Shown in pieces: positions 57,321 through 59,715 of a stretch of DNA of 59,715 nt; position 1 is the stretch's first letter; each line of letters opens with the position of its first letter. This DNA comes from Corynebacterium striatum ATCC 6940 (GTDB lineage: Bacteria; Actinomycetota; Actinomycetes; Mycobacteriales; Mycobacteriaceae), in contig NZ_GG667520.1 in NCBI RefSeq assembly GCF_000159135.1, positions 548,903 to 608,617 of the forward strand. Reading direction: 5' to 3'. The notes beneath the pieces are model-generated. The model was given only the letters and a program-made list of their open reading frames with translations, was not told the DNA's origin and ran no database searches. The translations under genes were made by a program, and so were the position numbers.

Positions 57321-57704
57321 GTGGCACGAGTAAAGCGCTCAGTTAACGCCAAGAAGAAGCGCCGCGCGATTCTGAAGTCCGCTAAGGGCTACCGCGGCCA
57401 GCGCTCCCGCCTCTACCGTAAGGCCAAGGAGCAGTGGCTGCACTCCATGACTTACGCTTACCGCGACCGTCGTGCTCGTAAGTCTGAGTTCCGCAAGCTG
57501 TGGATCCAGCGCATCAACGCTGCTGCCCGCATGAACGACATCACCTACAACCGTCTCATCCACGGCCTGCGCTTGGCTGAGATCGAGGTTGACCGCAAGA
57601 TCCTCGCTGAGCTTGCTGTAAACGACTTCGAGGCATTCTCCGCACTGTGCGAGGCTGCAAAGGCTGCACTGCCGGAGGACTTCAACGCTCCGAAGGCCGC
57701 CTAA
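57321..57704 (+). CDS. rplT: 50S ribosomal protein L20
   Basis: 127 residues: [31 protein letters not shown] signature (core [11 protein letters not shown]). L20 binds 23S rRNA early in assembly and represses its operon in several bacteria. GTG start. A strong terminator follows. Confidence 0.97.
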   Translation: MARVKRSVNAKKKRRAILKSAKGYRGQRSRLYRKAKEQWLHSMTYAYRDRRARKSEFRKLWIQRINAAARMNDITYNRLIHGLRLAEIEVDRKILAELAVNDFEAFSALCEAAKAALPEDFNAPKAA

Positions 57705-57745
57705 GAACCGATACTTAAGGTTCTTTATCGAGCTTTATGCTCGTC

Positions 57746-57785
57746 AATCCCTCCACCTGAGTCCATGCGAACAGGTGGAGGGATT
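57746..57785 (+). terminator. Terminator of the infC-rpmI-rplT operon
   Basis: A perfect 14-bp stem (57746-57759 with 57772-57785, 12-base loop), then CGCCGTTTTA. The rest of 57786-57990 is a promoter region without genes. Confidence 0.85.
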
Positions 57786-57990
57786 CGCCGTTTTATGGTG
57801 ACAGTGCGGAAATGTCGCTGCGATTTTCTTAAACCGGCGGATAATCAAATTCCCATTGGTTGGGGATGATTCCCCAATTGATTCTTTCTTTTATGTGCCG
57901 AGTGATTTGTCGTGTTACCTTGACTGTGATGTTCGGCGCAGGGGCGCTGAACTTTTTTCTTAAATCTTGTCCATTTTCAGGAGCACTTTT

Positions 57991-58458
57991 ATGACCTACC
58001 CAAACAATGGTTTTCAGCAAGGCAATGCTGGTGGCCAGCCGGTAAACCCATTTGGCCAGCCACAGGGTAACAATGTTCCAGCGCAGTTCCAGGGCGGACA
58101 ACCGCAATATGGCCAGGGCTATTCTGCGCCGCAGCAATTTAGCCAACCGCAATACGGGCAGGCCTACCCAATGCAACAGCAGTATGCCGTTGTAGCTGAG
58201 CAGAAGTCCTGGGTGGCTGCATGGCTGCTCGCCTTTTTCTTCGGCTACCTCGGCGCGCACAACTTCTACCTGGGGAACACCGGGCGCGCGCTCGGCCAGT
58301 TGTTGGGCTTCATCTTCGGTTGCATCACCGTGTTTGTGCTCATTGGCTTCTTTGTAGTTGGTTTCATCTCATTGTGGGCGTTCGTTGAGTTCATCATGAT
58401 TCTGGCCGGCGTCGGCGGATTCGACCGTGATGCGCAAGGCGTTCCGCTGCGTAAGTAG
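57991..58458 (+). CDS. TM2-domain membrane protein
   Basis: 155 residues. The N-terminal 70 residues are low-complexity Gln/Gly/Pro/Asn (repeats of PQYGQ), followed by the TM2 domain with WVAAWLLAFFFGYLGAHNFYLG and a second helix pair GLGQLLGF-type, ending in a charged tail. TM2 proteins are of unknown function in bacteria. AGGAG lies 8 bases before the ATG at 57991, so earlier in-frame codons are rejected. Confidence 0.88.
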   Translation: MTYPNNGFQQGNAGGQPVNPFGQPQGNNVPAQFQGGQPQYGQGYSAPQQFSQPQYGQAYPMQQQYAVVAEQKSWVAAWLLAFFFGYLGAHNFYLGNTGRALGQLLGFIFGCITVFVLIGFFVVGFISLWAFVEFIMILAGVGGFDRDAQGVPLRK

Positions 58459-58481
58459 TTTTAAGTAGTCTGTCGACCTTC

Positions 58482-58516
58482 ACCCTCCATCTTTCGGGCA
58501 ATGCGAGATGGAGGGT
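58482..58516 (+). terminator. Terminator of the TM2 gene
   Basis: An 11-bp stem (58482-58492 with 58506-58516, 13-base loop) followed by TTGTGC, a weak T-run. Confidence 0.7.
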
Positions 58517-58619
58517 TTGTGCATTGAAAGCCTTGTCCGGGTGAAAGGGCTCAAGGTGATTGGCCTTGCAGGGGAGGGGGAGGTTCTAAGCGCTAAACCT
58601 GGCTAGTAAGGTGGTGGCC

Positions 58620-59423
58620 ATGAACCTCGACTTTGAGAGTGCCTTTACAGAGCGCACGCCGCGCATCGTCAATGCCGCCAAACTGCACCGTGCAGCGGCC
58701 CGCAAAAAGGCGAATCAATTCATCATTGAGGGCGAAAACGCAGTCGACGCCGCAGTATCTACCGGGGCCGCCACTGACGTATTCGTGACCGAGAAGGCTG
58801 CGGAACGCTTCCAAGACATCGTCACTGCGTGTGGCTATATGGATGTCTACGTCCATCCAATCACCGACAAAGCCGCACGCCATCTCTCTGATACCGCAAC
58901 CACAACCGGTCTTTTCGCACTCTGCAAGCCTGTTCTTTGGTCGGCCGGAAAGATTCTCAACGGCAAGCCAAATCTAGTATCTGTGCCAGTCCTTACCTCG
59001 GAGCCTGGCAATGCTGGAACGCTCATCCGTACTTCGGACGCTATGGGCGCCGACGGCGTCATCTTTGCAGGCGAGACAGTCGATCCTCTGGGCTGCAAAG
59101 TGGCGCGTGCCTCGGCTGGGTCACTGTTTCATATTCCCGTAGCGCGCGATCCGAACATCAAGGATGTGCTTGGGCAGCTGCGGAAGTCAGGCATGCAGAT
59201 TCTGGCGACTGCCGCTGATGGGGAAGTAGATCTTGCCGAGGCCGATCTCAGCCAACCCACCGCCTGGTTGTTCGGTAACGAAGCCCATGGACTAGGGGAG
59301 TTGCAAGAAGAAGCGGACATGCGCGTGCGCATTCCGATCCTCGGCCGCGCGGAGTCGCTCAACCTTGCCACGGCAGCCTCAATTTGTTTGTATGAATCTG
59401 CCAAAGCGTTGAATCGCTCCTAA
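58620..59423 (+). CDS. SpoU/TrmH-family RNA 2'-O-methyltransferase
   Basis: 267 residues. N-terminal RNA-binding domain (KLHRAAARKKANQFIIEGENAV; core ANQFIIEGENAV) and C-terminal SPOUT domain with the knot motifs GNEAHGLGEL and RIPILGRAESLNLATAASICLYESA (core GRAESLNLATA). It methylates a ribose in rRNA or tRNA; the target site is unknown. ATG 58620 is preferred over GTGs at 58611 and 58614; AAGGTGG precedes it. Homologues usually lie just before pheST. Confidence 0.9.
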   Translation: MNLDFESAFTERTPRIVNAAKLHRAAARKKANQFIIEGENAVDAAVSTGAATDVFVTEKAAERFQDIVTACGYMDVYVHPITDKAARHLSDTATTTGLFALCKPVLWSAGKILNGKPNLVSVPVLTSEPGNAGTLIRTSDAMGADGVIFAGETVDPLGCKVARASAGSLFHIPVARDPNIKDVLGQLRKSGMQILATAADGEVDLAEADLSQPTAWLFGNEAHGLGELQEEADMRVRIPILGRAESLNLATAASICLYESAKALNRS

Positions 59424-59715
59424 AAATTGTTTGGCATGTCACAATCCGAACGGAAAAGTGGTGGCTAACGAACGGGAGCGTTTGGCTTATGGCTATTCCT
59501 TTCCACATTGTGTCGGTGCCTTCCGTCTTTCTCGCGAAGACACAGCTTGGCCACGCCCTGGACGTCGAGTCGCCAGCGCACCAACTGGTGACGGTGGAAC
59601 TGGAACCCGATGACGGGCATAACTGCCCCTCACCCTGTCTCCTTTTCAGGGGTCATGCCCGTTGAGTGGACCCGTTCGATCAACTAGGAAACGTTAGCGG
59701 GGCTTAGTGGAGCGG
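59424..59715 (+). promoter_or_regulatory. Leader-like region after the RNA methyltransferase gene
   Basis: 292 bases to the window end. It holds a strong two-part hairpin at 59613-59662 (ACGGGCAT with ATGCCCGT; inner CCCCT with AGGGG) and no T-run, and a 58-codon open frame from ATG 59489 to 59665 that overlaps it. The frame is not recognisable. A T-box core (AGGGTGG) is not seen. It may be the leader of pheST, which often follows this gene, but that gene is outside the window. Confidence 0.4.

Noticed and set aside
57829..58260. Minus-strand frame opposite the TM2 gene
   Set aside because: The plus-strand gene has a good ribosome binding site and a recognisable TM2 domain.
1..59715. CRISPR arrays and rRNA genes
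   Set aside because: No regularly spaced repeats and no rRNA-like sequence were seen in any part of the window.
59424..59715. T-box riboswitch before the next operon
   Set aside because: The conserved T-box core is absent and the hairpin lacks the usual antiterminator bulge sequence.

Overview
The window looks like a chromosomal segment of a Corynebacterium species. It has moderately high GC, strongly corynebacterial proteins (RarA, the CE1758/CE1759-type flavin pair, a YpfJ-type zinc peptidase, an EF-P with a PGKGP loop), frequent GTG starts, and several genes whose -10 box lies 7 to 8 bases before the start codon, as expected for leaderless mRNAs. The species cannot be fixed from the sequence alone.

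Layout. 1-8.8 kb: cyclophilin (minus), tpx, an MBL hydrolase and hisS (plus), then a TetR regulator and L-serine dehydratase (minus), and the cstA-ybdD pyruvate/peptide uptake pair. 8.8-10.7 kb: a flavin reductase and luciferase-like monooxygenase pair. 10.7-15.7 kb: a disturbed accessory region with a HEPN-CBS protein (frameshifted near its start), a phosphate-transporter remnant, a small AlpA/excisionase-like protein, a RelBE-type toxin-antitoxin pair with a clear operator, a NYN-domain nuclease gene broken by one base, a decayed trypsin-like protease, and two small unknown genes. 15.8-33.4 kb: conserved core with ypfJ, aspS, a phosphotransferase, rarA, alaS, ruvX, mltG, aroE, a small prepilin-peptidase-like protein, aroC-aroK-aroB-aroQ, pepQ, efp and nusB. 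This joins tRNA charging, recombination, cell-wall synthesis, the shikimate pathway and translation.

33.4-37.5 kb: a minus-strand operon of a DUF368 (PopT-type) membrane protein followed by a polar amino-acid ABC transporter, then a tRNA gene with a CAA anticodon but a short variable loop. 37.5-47.3 kb: polA, an RDD membrane protein, a methyltransferase, rpsA, coaE, a DUF4259 protein, uvrB and a universal stress protein. 47.3-52.4 kb (all minus): an App1-type phosphatase, a HelD-like helicase, a DoxX-like membrane protein with a charged tail, and an MBL hydrolase. 52.4-59.7 kb: uvrA, a beta-lactamase-like lipoprotein whose signal peptide seems to be out of frame, infC (AUC start, structured leader), rpmI, rplT, a TM2 protein and a SpoU-type RNA methyltransferase, ending in a leader-like hairpin before what is probably pheST outside the window.

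Most of the window is housekeeping. The points that deserve attention are the odd CAA tRNA, the RNase-rich accessory island (HEPN, RelE and NYN together) with several frameshifts in or near short homopolymers, the PopT-transporter operon, the HelD gene, and the repeated operator-like element before the stress protein gene.
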